Assembly: GCF_009740285.1 (NCBI RefSeq)
Contig: NZ_CP046566.1
Span: 2,724,501-2,788,500, forward strand
DNA: 64,000 bases
Reading direction: 5' to 3'
Origin: Phnomibacter ginsenosidimutans
GTDB lineage: Bacteria > Bacteroidota > Bacteroidia > Chitinophagales > Chitinophagaceae
Under the pieces are notes generated by a model. The model saw only the letters and a program-made list of their open reading frames with translations. It was not told where the DNA came from and searched no databases. Position numbers and translations under genes: made by a program. Positions 48,836 through 58,481 of the stretch are shown here, one piece after another (positions within the stretch are counted from its first letter, which is position 1; each line of letters begins with the position of its first letter).

Positions 48836-50233
48836 ATGGCTAAAAAGACAATTAAGCAGATTGCACCGTTCCTGATTCTGGCAGCAGTGTCCATTGGTGC
48901 CTTATTCATTCCCTCGCTCCCCACCTTCAACGATGAGGGCAAAGCCTACTCAGGCGCCGACATTACCTGGATTTTGGTAGCCACGGCCCTGGTATTCCTG
49001 ATGACACCCGGCCTCGCCTTTTTCTATGGCGGTATGGTGCATCGCAAAAACGTAATCAGCACCATGATTAAAAGCGTGGTGGCTGCAGGTATCGTTAGCA
49101 TTCTCTGGATTGTAGTTGGCTACAGCCTGTCTTTTGGCACCAGCATTGGTGGCTTTATCGGCAACCCCACAACACATTTGTTTTTTAAAGATGTGATGTC
49201 TGGCGAGCCTTGGTCTTTGGCCCCCACCATTCCCAAACCACTTTTCGCACTCTTTCAGCTCATGTTCGCCATCATTACGCCGGGTCTGGTAGTAGGTGCC
49301 GTAGCTGAGCGTATCCGCTTCACCGCTTACATTCTTTTCATCGCCTTGTTTGGCTTGCTGGTATACGCACCATTGGCCCACTGGACATGGCACCCCGAAG
49401 GTTTCCTGTTTAAAATGGGTGTGCTCGATTTTGCCGGTGGTACCGTGGTACACATTTCAGCCGGTTGTGCAGCCCTGGCAGGCGCACTGGTGCTGAAGCC
49501 CCGCAAATCAAAACTGTTGCAGGAAGAAGTTCCACCTGCCAACATACCCTACGTCCTGATTGGTACAGGTCTGCTGTGGTTTGGCTGGTTTGGCTTCAAC
49601 GCAGGTTCTGCCCTGGGTGCCAATAGCCTTGCTGTTTCTGCTTTTGCCACTACCAACACTGCTGCTGCTGCCGCAGGTTTGAGCTGGATGTTCTTTGATG
49701 TATTGCGTGGTAAAAAGCCTTCTGTATTGGGTTTCTGTATTGGTGCTGTGGTTGGCCTCGTAGCCATTACTCCCGGTGCTGGTTTTGTAGCAGTTCCTCA
49801 AAGCATTTTTATTGGTGTAGTAGCTGCTATCATTTCTAACCTGGCGGTACACTTCAAGCAAAAAAGCAAGCTGGATGACACCCTCGATGTATTCCCCTGC
49901 CATGGCGTAGGTGGTATTGTAGGCATGCTGCTCACTGGTGTATTTGCTACCGTAACCGTTAACAGTGCCGGTCAGGATGGTCTGGCTTATGGCAATTCAG
50001 CATTCTTTGTAACACAATTGAAAGGCATGCTGGTAGCTGTCGTTTTCAGCTTCGTAATGTCTTACCTCATTTTCAAGTTTATTGATCTGGTATTGCCGTT
50101 GCGTGTAAGCGAAGCCGATGAAGACATGGGTCTTGATGCTTCTCAACACAACGAAAAATACATGCAAGGACATGTACTTGTACAAAACAATGGTGTATTG
50201 AAAGAAGCCGAAGAAAATTATGCTGAACTCTAA
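48836..50233 (+). CDS. amt: Ammonium transporter
   Basis: The 465-residue inner-membrane Amt/Rh protein has about 11-12 hydrophobic helices. It has the signature DFAGGTVVHISAGCAALAG, the early GLAFFYGGMVHRKNV, and the C-terminal histidine region CHGVGGIVGMLLTGVFA. It follows gltBD, matching a nitrogen-assimilation group. Its cytosolic tail (SEADEDMGLDASQHNEKYM) is typical. No glnK gene is adjacent. Confidence 0.95.
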   Translation: MAKKTIKQIAPFLILAAVSIGALFIPSLPTFNDEGKAYSGADITWILVATALVFLMTPGLAFFYGGMVHRKNVISTMIKSVVAAGIVSILWIVVGYSLSFGTSIGGFIGNPTTHLFFKDVMSGEPWSLAPTIPKPLFALFQLMFAIITPGLVVGAVAERIRFTAYILFIALFGLLVYAPLAHWTWHPEGFLFKMGVLDFAGGTVVHISAGCAALAGALVLKPRKSKLLQEEVPPANIPYVLIGTGLLWFGWFGFNAGSALGANSLAVSAFATTNTAAAAAGLSWMFFDVLRGKKPSVLGFCIGAVVGLVAITPGAGFVAVPQSIFIGVVAAIISNLAVHFKQKSKLDDTLDVFPCHGVGGIVGMLLTGVFATVTVNSAGQDGLAYGNSAFFVTQLKGMLVAVVFSFVMSYLIFKFIDLVLPLRVSEADEDMGLDASQHNEKYMQGHVLVQNNGVLKEAEENYAEL

Positions 50234-50332
50234 TAGCGGATGATGCGCCGCAAATGATTTGAAAAACCAACACTAACGGACACTCTTTTTAGCACACAAC
50301 TCGTTCCGAATCCCCATTAAGTTGTCTATCTC

Positions 50333-50381
50333 AGGCGCCCGGCTATTGCTGGCACTTTAGTCGGGTCGCCTTCTATTTTTT
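50333..50381 (+). terminator. Probable terminator after amt
   Basis: AGGCG with CGCCT, plus an inner CCCGGC with GTCGGG, form an imperfect stem followed by TTCTATTTTTT. Confidence 0.55.
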
Positions 50382-50424
50382 CCAACAACCAAACTAACCG
50401 CTTCAGCACAGGCAAAAGAAAAAG

Positions 50425-50464
50425 GTACAGTGTGCTCAGACTACTGGCATAGTCTGTACTGTAC
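50425..50464 (+). promoter_or_regulatory. Long imperfect inverted repeat before the porin gene
   Basis: Two nested perfect stems, GTACAGT with ACTGTAC (outer) and CAGACTA with TAGTCTG (inner, loop CTGGCA), make a 40-base dyad 28 bases upstream of the porin start. It lacks a T run, so an operator or RNA structure is more likely than a terminator. Confidence 0.5.
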
Positions 50465-50492
50465 CCTTCGTTCACATTAAAAATGCATTGCA

Positions 50493-51560
50493 ATGTTACA
50501 AAAATTTGTTGCTACCACTTTGGTATGTCTCTCCGTTAACGCCCTTTTCGCACAAACCGACTCAACAGAAACAGAAGAGAAAAACCCATTAAAAATCAGC
50601 GGCTACGCCGATGTGTATTACAAGCTTGATTTTGCCAAAACAGGTGCCAACAATAAGACCAGCTTTACCAATTCGCACAACTCTTTTGAGCTGGGCATGG
50701 CTTCGCTGAAGTTTGAAAAAAGCATTGGTAAAGTAGGTATGGTAGCCGACCTGGGATTTGGTACCCGGGCAAAAGAATTTGCCTATGCCGACAATGGCAT
50801 TACGCAAGCCATCAAGCAGTTGTACATTACTTATGCCGCCAGCGACAAGCTCACTTTTACCGCTGGTAGCTGGGCTACACACGTAGGTTACGAACTGGTA
50901 GATCCACAGTTGAATCGTAACTACAGTATGAGTTACATGTTTTCTTACGGCCCCTTTACGCATACAGGTGTAAAAGCCGATTACAAATTTGGCAGCAGTG
51001 GTATCATGCTGGGTATTTCAAACCCCACCGACCAACGCACCACCGGCATTTCGCCCAAGTACATCATTGGTCAGTTTAGCACCGGCACCAAAAACGGCAA
51101 GCTCAAATTGTACCTGAACTATGTAGGCGGCAAAAGCAGCGATACCACCAAAATGAACCAGGTAGATTTGGTAGCTACCCTCGGTGTTTCTGACAACTTC
51201 TCGATCGGGTACGACGGTACTGTGGCCAGCTACAAACTCAAGCAAAACGATAAGTTCGGTAGCGCCAGTTCATGGTGGGGTTCGGCTTTGTATTTCAACG
51301 CCGATTTCAGCAAAAGCTTTGGCCTTACCCTGCGCAGCGAATTGTTTGACGATAGCAAGCAGCTCAATGTATTCAGCAGTGCTACTGAAGGTGGCAGCAT
51401 TTTTGCCAATACCCTCTCTGCCAACATTCGCCTCGGTGCTCTTACCCTCATTCCAGAAATCCGCATCGAAAACGCCAGCAAAGCTATTTTCATCGACGGC
51501 AAAAGCAACAGCAGCAAATCGGCTGCCAACGCCCTCATTGCCGCCGTATACGCATTCTAG
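50493..51560 (+). CDS. Outer-membrane porin (BBP2-type)
   Basis: The 355-residue protein has a signal peptide (MLQKFVATTLVCLSVNALFAQ) and a barrel pattern like the OmpL-type beta-barrel porin 2 family (ISGYADVYYKLDF, NSFELGMASLKFEKSIGKVG, AGSWATHVGYELVDPQLNRN, SYGPFTHTGVKADYKF). Such porins often follow amt in Bacteroidota, so a role in nitrogen-compound entry is inferred. It has its own terminator. Confidence 0.8.
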   Translation: MLQKFVATTLVCLSVNALFAQTDSTETEEKNPLKISGYADVYYKLDFAKTGANNKTSFTNSHNSFELGMASLKFEKSIGKVGMVADLGFGTRAKEFAYADNGITQAIKQLYITYAASDKLTFTAGSWATHVGYELVDPQLNRNYSMSYMFSYGPFTHTGVKADYKFGSSGIMLGISNPTDQRTTGISPKYIIGQFSTGTKNGKLKLYLNYVGGKSSDTTKMNQVDLVATLGVSDNFSIGYDGTVASYKLKQNDKFGSASSWWGSALYFNADFSKSFGLTLRSELFDDSKQLNVFSSATEGGSIFANTLSANIRLGALTLIPEIRIENASKAIFIDGKSNSSKSAANALIAAVYAF

Positions 51561-51578
51561 ACTAACAACAACCATCTG

Positions 51579-51616
51579 AAAAAGGCGACCTCAACTGAGG
51601 TTGCCTTTTTCTTTTT
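51579..51616 (+). terminator. Terminator after the porin gene
   Basis: AAAAAGGCGACCTCA pairs with TGAGGTTGCCTTTTT (15 pairs with one G-U), followed by more T. Confidence 0.85.
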
Positions 51617-51699
51617 CCAACAGTTTCATTGATTCTTTAGACACCATCAATAAAAGAAAGATTTTTTCAAAACAAATAACAACAAATAGCATTAGCCTT

Positions 51700-51707
51700 T
51701 ACATTTG
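51700..51707 (+). promoter_or_regulatory. -7 box of the thr leader
   Basis: TACATTTG matches TAnnTTTG exactly and ends 8 bases before the thr leader-peptide ATG at 51716, supporting that start and a very short untranslated region. Confidence 0.6.
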
Positions 51708-51715
51708 TTCTTACA

Positions 51716-51871
51716 ATGACTTCAAACAACACATACAAGGCCGTTGCGATTGCCATCGCTAAGCCCGCCACTCCCGGCGGTATGTGGGCTGTGTTAGAAC
51801 TCCTGTTTCGCTTTGCGACTAGTGGCATGTCTACCTCTACTACAACCACTACAACTAACACAACCCGTTAG
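51716..51871 (+). CDS. thrL: thr operon leader peptide
   Basis: ATG 51716 to TAG 51869 encodes 51 residues ending in MSTSTTTTTTNTTR: ten of the last 13 residues before the Arg are Thr or Ser, six of them consecutive Thr. It directly precedes the fused aspartokinase/homoserine dehydrogenase gene. The stop codon lies in the loop and first stem base of a terminator (51860-51884). Upstream, GGGCTGTGTTAG (51786-51797) could pair with CTAACACAACCC (51855-51866) with one mismatch, competing with the terminator. A shorter start at 51827 (MSTS) is possible, but the promoter favours 51716. The symbol is by analogy with E. coli thrL. Confidence 0.78.
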   Translation: MTSNNTYKAVAIAIAKPATPGGMWAVLELLFRFATSGMSTSTTTTTTNTTR

Positions 51872-51884
51872 GGTTGTACTTTTT
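51860..51884 (+). terminator. thr attenuator terminator
   Basis: ACAACCC-GTTA-GGGTTGT forms a 7-pair stem with a tetraloop, followed by ACTTTTT. Its 5' arm consists of the last Thr codons of the leader peptide, so a ribosome stalled there would itself prevent the hairpin. thrA starts 80 bases downstream. Confidence 0.75.
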
Positions 51885-51964
51885 CATATTACCCCCGTGG
51901 GCTTTCGCCGTTTGCTGCCATTGCAGCGTTCAACTTTTGTATTCATTTCTCAGCTTAATCTACC

Positions 51965-54405
51965 ATGCACGTTTTAAAATTTGGTGGCACTTCGGTGGCC
52001 AACAGTACCAATATCAAACTCATCACCGATATTTTTTTACCACACCCTGCTGCGCAAAAAATTGTTGTAGTATCTGCCTTCTCCGGCATCACGGATCAAC
52101 TCATAGCCTGTGGTCAACTGGCCGAAGCCGGCGATGAACGCTACGCAGAAGTCATTAAGGGCATTGAAAAAAGACACCTCGATACCACCAGAGAACTGCT
52201 GCCCGTGAGCAACCAAAGTGCTTGCCTGAGTGTGGTAAAACAATTGTGCAACGAACTCGAAACCATTTGTGAAGGGGTGTTTTCTCTACAGGAATTGTCT
52301 TCCCGTAGCAAAGACCGTATCGTCAGCTTTGGTGAGTTACTGTCTTCCAAAATCATCTCCGGTTACTTGCAGGCCATTGGCCATGCGCATACTTGGCTCG
52401 ATAGCCGCCAACTCATTAAAACCGATAGCCAGTTTGGCAATGCAGCGGTGGTGTTCGCCATTACGAATGAAAATATCCGCCAGGCAATTGCACAATCGCA
52501 AGAAGCGTTGTTTGTAGCGCCGGGCTTTATTGCCAGCAACGAACACAATCTCACCACTACATTGGGCCGCGGTGGCTCCGACTATACTGCAGCTATTTAT
52601 GCAGCAGCGTTACAGGCAGAAGCCCTCGAAATATGGACCGATGTAAGTGGCATGATGACCGCGGATCCCCGCTGGGTAAGTAATGCCAAACCATTGCCCG
52701 CCATCTCCTACCAAGAAGCGATGGAACTCTCCCACTTTGGTGCCAAAGTGATTTATCCACCCACCATTCAACCTGCGATGCAGATGAAGATTCCGGTGTG
52801 GATTAAAAACTCTTTTGCAGCACAAGATCACGGCACTGTGATACAACATGAAACCAACAGCGACAATGGTTTTATCCGGGGCATTTCCAGCATCAGCAAT
52901 ATCAGCCTCATCAGCCTCGAAGGCAGTGGCATGATTGGCATTCCCGGTTTTTCGAAGCGGTTGTTTGAAGCATTGGCCAACGAAAAAATCAATGTCATTC
53001 TCATTACACAAGGTTCTTCAGAACACTCTATTTGTGTGGGCATCCATGCAGCAGATATTCAACGGGCTAGTGCTGCAGTGAATGCTGCTTTTGAAATAGA
53101 AATAGCCGGCAAAAAAGTAGAACCCGTTGCTGTAGAAAGCGACCTGTCAATTGTAGCATTGGTAGGCGATCAAATGAAAAGCCATCCCGGCATTAGCGGA
53201 CAAATGTTTTCAGCACTGGGCCGTAACGGTATCAATGTGCGGGCCATTGCACAGGGCTCTTCAGAAAAAATATCTCTGCAGTAATAGCAGCCCGTGATGT
53301 AAAAAAAGCAGTGAACGTTTTACACGAATCGTTTTTTGAAGAAGTACAAAAACAACTCAACTTGTTTGTAGTGGGCGTAGGCAATGTGGGCCGACGACTG
53401 CTCGATCAACTGCAACAGCAACAAGCTTTTTTGGCAGAGCAATTGCGCATGCAAGTTCGTGTGGTGGGTGTAGCCAACAGCCGCCAAATGTATTTTGACG
53501 ACAAAGGCGTAGACCTCAACAACTGGAAACACTTACTCGAAGAAAATGGTGAAGCCCAAACACCCGACACCTTGGTGCAAGCCATTGTGAGCCGCAACCT
53601 GCGCAACAGTGTGTTTGTAGACATCACCGCCAGTGAAGTAGTAGCAGGCATGTACGAACCCTTGCTGCGCAAAAGCATTGCGGTAGTAGCCTGCAATAAA
53701 ATTGCCGCTGCTTCTGCTCTCGACAATTACAGAAAGCTAAAATCGCTGGCCCGTGAATTCAACACCAGTTTCCTCTTTGAAACCAATGTGGGTGCGGGTT
53801 TGCCGGTGATTGGCACTTTAAATGATTTAGTAAAAAGTGGCGATGTGATTCACAAAATTGAAGCCGTGCTGAGTGGCACACTCAACTTTGTGTTCAACAA
53901 CTATGATGGCAGCCGCCCATTTGCAGCAGTGGTTCGGCAGGCGCAAGAAGAAGGCTACACCGAACCCGATCCCCGCCTCGATTTGGGCGGCACCGATGTG
54001 ATGCGCAAAATCCTCATTTTGTCACGGGAAGCAGGTTATGCACTCGAAATGAACGACATCACGAACAACGGATTTCTGCCAGCTTCTTGTTACGAAGGAT
54101 CGGTAGACAATTTTTATAGCGAAATGGAAAAACACGAAGCACATTTTGTCGGCCTGTTGCAAGCTGCTCAAGCCAATGGTTGCAAGCTCAAATTTGTGGC
54201 CAGCTTCGAGCATGGCAAAGCATCCGTAGGCCTGCGCCACATTGCTCCAGAATCCGATTTTTATCATTTGTATGGCAAAGACAACATTGTGTTGTATTAC
54301 ACCCAGCGCTACCCCGAGCAACCCTTGGTGGTAAAAGGTGCCGGCGCTGGTGCCGATGTAACCGCATCGGGCGTATTTGCCGACATTATGCGGGTCATTC
54401 ATTAA
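51965..54405 (+). CDS. thrA: Bifunctional aspartokinase / homoserine dehydrogenase (frameshifted)
   Basis: First and third steps from aspartate to threonine. The N-terminal kinase has LKFGGTSVANSTNI, the ATP/aspartate region RGGSDYTAAIYAAAL and two ACT-like regulatory modules (GNIRAIAQGSS-type block). The C-terminal dehydrogenase starts LNLFVVGVGNVGRRLLDQL and has SGTLNFVFNNYDG and PDPRLDLGGTDVMRK. The frame breaks at a run of six A (53265-53270); with seven A it reads SSEKNISAVIAARDVKKAVN, joining both parts into about 813 residues. The two pieces are thus a single fused protein. It is followed after 11 bases by thrB. Confidence 0.95.
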
Positions 54406-54416
54406 AACACAACAGC

Positions 54417-55340
54417 ATGCAAAAAACAATTACAGTATTGCCGCCGGGCACCGTAGCCAACATGGTGTGTGGATTTGATGTACTGGGCTTTGCCCTGCAC
54501 GAACCCTGCGATGAAATTGACATTACATTGATTGATGAAAAGCGCATCATCATTCAGCCCGATCCGGTGTATCATTTGCCCACCGACCCCGAAAAAAACG
54601 TAGCCGGTGCGGCACTCCTCGCCATGCTCGACGCTATGGATGAACCCATCGGTTTTGATATCACCATTCGCAAACACATCAAACCCGGTAGCGGCATTGG
54701 TTCTTCGGCCGCCAGTGCTGCCGGGGCTGTGGTAGGTGCCAATATGCTGCTCAACAACCGCTTTAGCAAAGAAGAGCTGGTGCAGTTTGCCATGTTTGGC
54801 GAAAAAGTAGCCAGCGGTGTAAAGCATGCCGATAATATCGCACCCTGCATTTATGGTGGCATCACGCTCATCCGTTCCATCTTTCCGTTGGATGTAGTAG
54901 CCCTGCCCGCTCCTGATTTGTTTGTAAGCATTGTGCATCCGCAAATTGAAGTGCGAACCGCCGATGCCAGAGCCATCCTCAAACAAACCGTGCTATTAAA
55001 AAACGCCATCAAGCAATGGGGCAATATTGCCGGGCTGGTAGCTGGCATTTTAAAAAATGATCATGCCCTCATTGGCCGTTCGTTAGAAGATCACATCATT
55101 GAGCCCGTTCGCAGCATTCTCATCCCCGGCTTTGATGAGCTGAAGCAACGCTGCATGGCAGCCGGTGCCTTGGGTGGCGGTATTTCCGGATCGGGTCCTT
55201 CGGTATTTATGCTCAGCAGTACAAAGGGAAAAGCGGAGGCTATTGCGACCGAAATGCAATCTGTGTTCAACCGCCTCGGCATCGACAACCACACGTATGT
55301 GACCAGCATCAATGCCACTGGCGTAACAGTAAAACCATAA
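54417..55340 (+). CDS. thrB: Homoserine kinase
   Basis: GHMP-family kinase phosphorylating homoserine. The 307-residue protein has the phosphate-binding loop PGSGIGSSAASAAGAVVGAN, the N-terminal VLPPGTVANMVCGFDVLGFAL and the C-terminal GGISGSGPSVFML. ATG 54417 is 11 bases after thrA; thrC follows after 7 bases. Confidence 0.95.
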   Translation: MQKTITVLPPGTVANMVCGFDVLGFALHEPCDEIDITLIDEKRIIIQPDPVYHLPTDPEKNVAGAALLAMLDAMDEPIGFDITIRKHIKPGSGIGSSAASAAGAVVGANMLLNNRFSKEELVQFAMFGEKVASGVKHADNIAPCIYGGITLIRSIFPLDVVALPAPDLFVSIVHPQIEVRTADARAILKQTVLLKNAIKQWGNIAGLVAGILKNDHALIGRSLEDHIIEPVRSILIPGFDELKQRCMAAGALGGGISGSGPSVFMLSSTKGKAEAIATEMQSVFNRLGIDNHTYVTSINATGVTVKP

Positions 55341-55347
55341 CCTATTT

Positions 55348-56647
55348 ATGCACTACTATAGCACCAATAGAAACAGTGCTCCTGTTGATTTTAAAACAGC
55401 AGCCGTAACCGGTCAGGCGCCCGATAAAGGATTGTATTATCCTGAAATGATTCCTTCGGCGCATGGCTTGCTGAAGCAACGCTCACTGGCCGATTGGGAC
55501 AAAACAGAACTGGCCTTCAGGGTAATGAAACCCTATGTGGGCCAAAGCATGCCCGATGAAGTACTGCACCGCATTGTAGCTGAAACGGTGGACTTTCCTT
55601 TTCCGTTGGTGCAGCTGAGTGAGCAGGTATTTTCGTTAGAATTGTTTCATGGCCCTACGCAGGCCTTTAAAGATGTAGGTGCCCGTTTTATGAGCCGCTG
55701 CCTGGCGCATTTCAATGCAGGCAACGACAAAAAAATAACCGTGCTGGTAGCTACCTCTGGCGATACTGGTGGTGCCGTAGCCAATGGTTTCGACAATGTG
55801 GAAGGGGTTGAAGTCATCATTCTTTACCCCGAAGGAAAAGTAAGCCCCGTGCAGGAATTGCAACTCACCACCTGCGGCAGCAATGTGCATGCGTTAGCCG
55901 TAGCTGGCAGCTTCGATGATTGCCAGGCCATTGTAAAACAAGCTTTCACCGATGTCGATTTGAATGCGCAATACCAACTCACTTCTGCCAACTCTATCAA
56001 TGTGGCCCGTTGGCTACCGCAGCAGTTGTATTACTTTTTTGCCCTGCAGCAATGGCCGCATGAACAACCACCAGTGGTGAGTGTGCCCAGTGGCAACTTC
56101 GGCAATATTTGCGCCGGCATGGTTGCCCAGCGCAGCGGCCTGCCCATTCAGCATTTTATAGCCGCCTGCAACAGCAACGATACCATTCCGCAGTATTTGC
56201 GCACCGGCATTTTGCCCGATAAAACCGCCGTAGCCACTATTTCTAATGCCATGGATGTAGCCCGGCCCAGCAATTTTGTCCGCATCATGGAAATGTACGA
56301 TCAGGGATGTGCAGTGGCTGCGCAACCACCTCACGGCCGTCAGTGTAAGTGATGCCACTACCCGTGATACCATTGCCGCTGCGTTGCAGGATTACAACTA
56401 CCTGTGCGACCCGCATGGCGCTGTGGGTTTGTATGCGTTGCAACAATACCAAGTGCAGCACAACGGCGCCCCCGGCTTCTTTCTGGAAACGGCTCACCCC
56501 GTGAAATTCCCCGACGTGGTAGCCGAGATCAGCGGAGCAGCAGTACCCGTGCCGGAAAACGTCGCTCACCTCTTTGCACTACCGCAACACAGCACCCGTT
56601 TGGCCGCTTCGTATGATGTGTTTAAAGCGTGGATGAGGAGCAGGTGA
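55348..56647 (+). CDS. thrC: Threonine synthase (frameshifted)
   Basis: PLP enzyme making threonine from phosphohomoserine. The protein has YYSTNRNSAPVDFKTAAVTG, the PLP Lys in HGPTQAFKDVGARF, SGDTGGAVANGFDNVEG and SVPSGNFGNICAGM. The frame breaks at GGG (56304-56306): removing one G gives MEMYDQDVQWLRNHLTAVSV, which continues to the stop at 56647. The corrected length is about 433 residues, normal for this threonine synthase type. It is last in thrABC. Confidence 0.94.
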
Positions 56648-57122
56648 TGGAGGTTGGAAAGTTGGCAGGTTGGAAAGACCGAAGAAGATTGCTACCCTGA
56701 GCACGTCGAAGGGTAGATTAGTCCGAAAGTCGGGAGTCAGGAGAAGGCTGCTGCCCTGATCCCGATAGCTATCGGGATGTCGAAGGGTAGTTGGAAGTCC
56801 GAAAGACGGAAAGTCGGGAAGTCAGGAAACCGGAGACGGAGATTCGCCCTTGCGCTGGCCTCCCGGCCAGTGCATCCCCGTTACTAAATCCGTTACAGCA
56901 ACAGCCAAAAAATAGCCGATTGAGTAACCAGCCCATCACAGGCCCGTAGGCCTGCGACAGCATTTTCTTCCCTTGCGCTGGCCTCCCGGCCAGTGCATAC
57001 CCGTTACTAAAGCAGCTATTAAAAGAAATTCCCAGCAACGTCTCTGGCACAGGACGTTGCGTTGATGGTTCATTGAACGAGTAACCAGCCCGTCACAGGC
57101 CGGGAGGCCTGCGACAGCATAT
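56648..57122. repeat. Mosaic repeat region after thrC
   Basis: No gene is seen. The region holds 'gtcgaagggtag' and 'agtccgaaagtcggga' words, a palindrome (56759-56778, centre GATAGCTATC) and a tandem A-B-A-B pattern. Unit A (56848-56886, 56975-57014) contains GCTGGCCTCCCGGCCAG. Unit B (56923-56962, 57078-57119) contains CACAGGCCGGGAGGCCTGCG or a close variant. A and B are inverted relatives of one element. Confidence 0.75.
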
Positions 57123-57133
57123 AACAAAACAAA

Positions 57134-57161
57134 AACGTCCCCAACCTTGGTCGGGGACGTT
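57134..57161. terminator. Terminator between thrC and the saccharopine dehydrogenase-like gene
   Basis: AACGTCCCC pairs with GGGGACGTT. AAAAC before it and TTGTATTATTT after it allow weak use on either strand. Confidence 0.6.
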
Positions 57162-57208
57162 GTATTATTTCGGTCGTCAGTCATCCGTGGTTGGTCGACT
57201 ATTCTTCT

Positions 57209-58273
57209 TTATGGCTGATACCGGGCATACAAACTGCCGTGGCGGGTTTGCAGGAATGCATCCAGCGGAATGTCTTCCTGCTTGATGAAGCCCTGCTTGG
57301 GCAGGGAACCATTGGCCACCATTTCTACCACAGCTGCTACAGAAGCCGCAGTGGTCCAAGAAATGGCCCGCCATTCCTTACCCTGAATAGTAATGGGGTG
57401 ATAGGCATTGTAAAACTCTTCCCGGGCCAGGCTTTCGCCTTGCCAGCCTTCTACCACAGCATATACATACACCACATCTTCCCGCACCGGCGGCTTGGCT
57501 TCGGTAAGTATTTTTTCCGACAGTTCCCGGTCGTTTTTCATGAGCAACTCATACAAGAAAAACTTCATGAGCTGGCAGTGGCCGGGATAGCGAATGGTTT
57601 TATAGTTGAGGGTATCCACCTTGCCTTCGAGGGTTTCGCACATGGTGCCGAGGCCACCACTGGTGGTAAAGGCTTCAAAGTCGCGGCCTTCGATGTTAAT
57701 CATTTCCAGACCATCCAGAGAAGACACCATTTTGCGAACGCCGTTGTGTATTACTTCGGCATCGTTGATGTATTCGTTGATCACACCGGCGGGGCTCCAG
57801 GTAAAAGAGTACGCCATTTGCCCGTTGGGATATTTGGGCAACGCTCCCACCCGCAGTTCTACGTCTCGCAGTTTGGTAAACTTGTTGTAGAGATTAGCTC
57901 CCACGATACCAATGAAGCCCGGAGCCAAACCGCACTGTGGCACCATGGCGCCTTTGGCCGTTTTGGCCATTTCCCGAATGGCGGCCGTAGTCGGCACATC
58001 TTCTGTGAGATCGAAATAGTGAATGCCCAGCTCAAAAGCAGCCTGCGCAATGGGCAGGTTCAGCGAGTACGGCAGGCAAGACACAACAGCATCCTTACCG
58101 GTCAGCGTTTGTTTGATAAAAGCCGCATCGGTTACATTACCCGTAGCAATGTCAAAAGGCATGGCATCAGCGGGTTGGCGCTGATCAATACCGGTTACCG
58201 TAAAATTTTCAGATAACAATGTAGCCACGAGGGAACCTACTTTTCCCAGGCCTACAACAGCAATATTCTTCAT
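57209..58273 (-). CDS. Saccharopine dehydrogenase-family protein
   Basis: The 354-residue protein has an N-terminal Rossmann fold (KNIAVVGLGKVGSLVATLL) and the family's substrate-side segments (CLPYSLNLPIAQAAFELGIH, VPQCGLAPGFIGIVG, TSGGLGTMCETLEGKVDTLN). Family members include lysine-2-oxoglutarate reductases and carboxynorspermidine synthases; the substrate here cannot be chosen from sequence. It is monocistronic, with a strong promoter at 58437-58468. Confidence 0.82.
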   Translation of the reverse strand: MKNIAVVGLGKVGSLVATLLSENFTVTGIDQRQPADAMPFDIATGNVTDAAFIKQTLTGKDAVVSCLPYSLNLPIAQAAFELGIHYFDLTEDVPTTAAIREMAKTAKGAMVPQCGLAPGFIGIVGANLYNKFTKLRDVELRVGALPKYPNGQMAYSFTWSPAGVINEYINDAEVIHNGVRKMVSSLDGLEMINIEGRDFEAFTTSGGLGTMCETLEGKVDTLNYKTIRYPGHCQLMKFFLYELLMKNDRELSEKILTEAKPPVREDVVYVYAVVEGWQGESLAREEFYNAYHPITIQGKEWRAISWTTAASVAAVVEMVANGSLPKQGFIKQEDIPLDAFLQTRHGSLYARYQP

Positions 58274-58436
58274 GTTGGAAATTAAAAATGAGGACGAATC
58301 AATTCAATGCCATGTACAAACGAGTGGCTGACAACGCCAGCCGGCAAGCCCTTCAGGGTACATTGGCACAGGCACTGCGGAGAAATGCCATGAACGCCAT
58401 TTTTATTTTCACATCATCTACCATAAGCAATCGCTA

Positions 58437-58468
58437 CAAATATAACCGGCTGAAATACAGGGTCCAAA
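58437..58468 (-). promoter_or_regulatory. Promoter TTTG-N20-TATATTTG
   Basis: On the minus strand the -33 TTTG (58465-58468) and the -7 TATATTTG (58437-58444) match the Bacteroidota consensus with a 20-base spacer. It lies about 165 bases before the saccharopine-dehydrogenase-like gene; the intervening leader has no supported gene. Confidence 0.6.
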
Positions 58469-58481
58469 TACCAAAGCTGCC

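Noticed and set aside
51965-54405. Separate lysC and hom genes
   Set aside because: Seven instead of six A at 53265 joins them into the fused enzyme usual in Bacteroidota; the gap between frames is too short and lies inside a regulatory domain.
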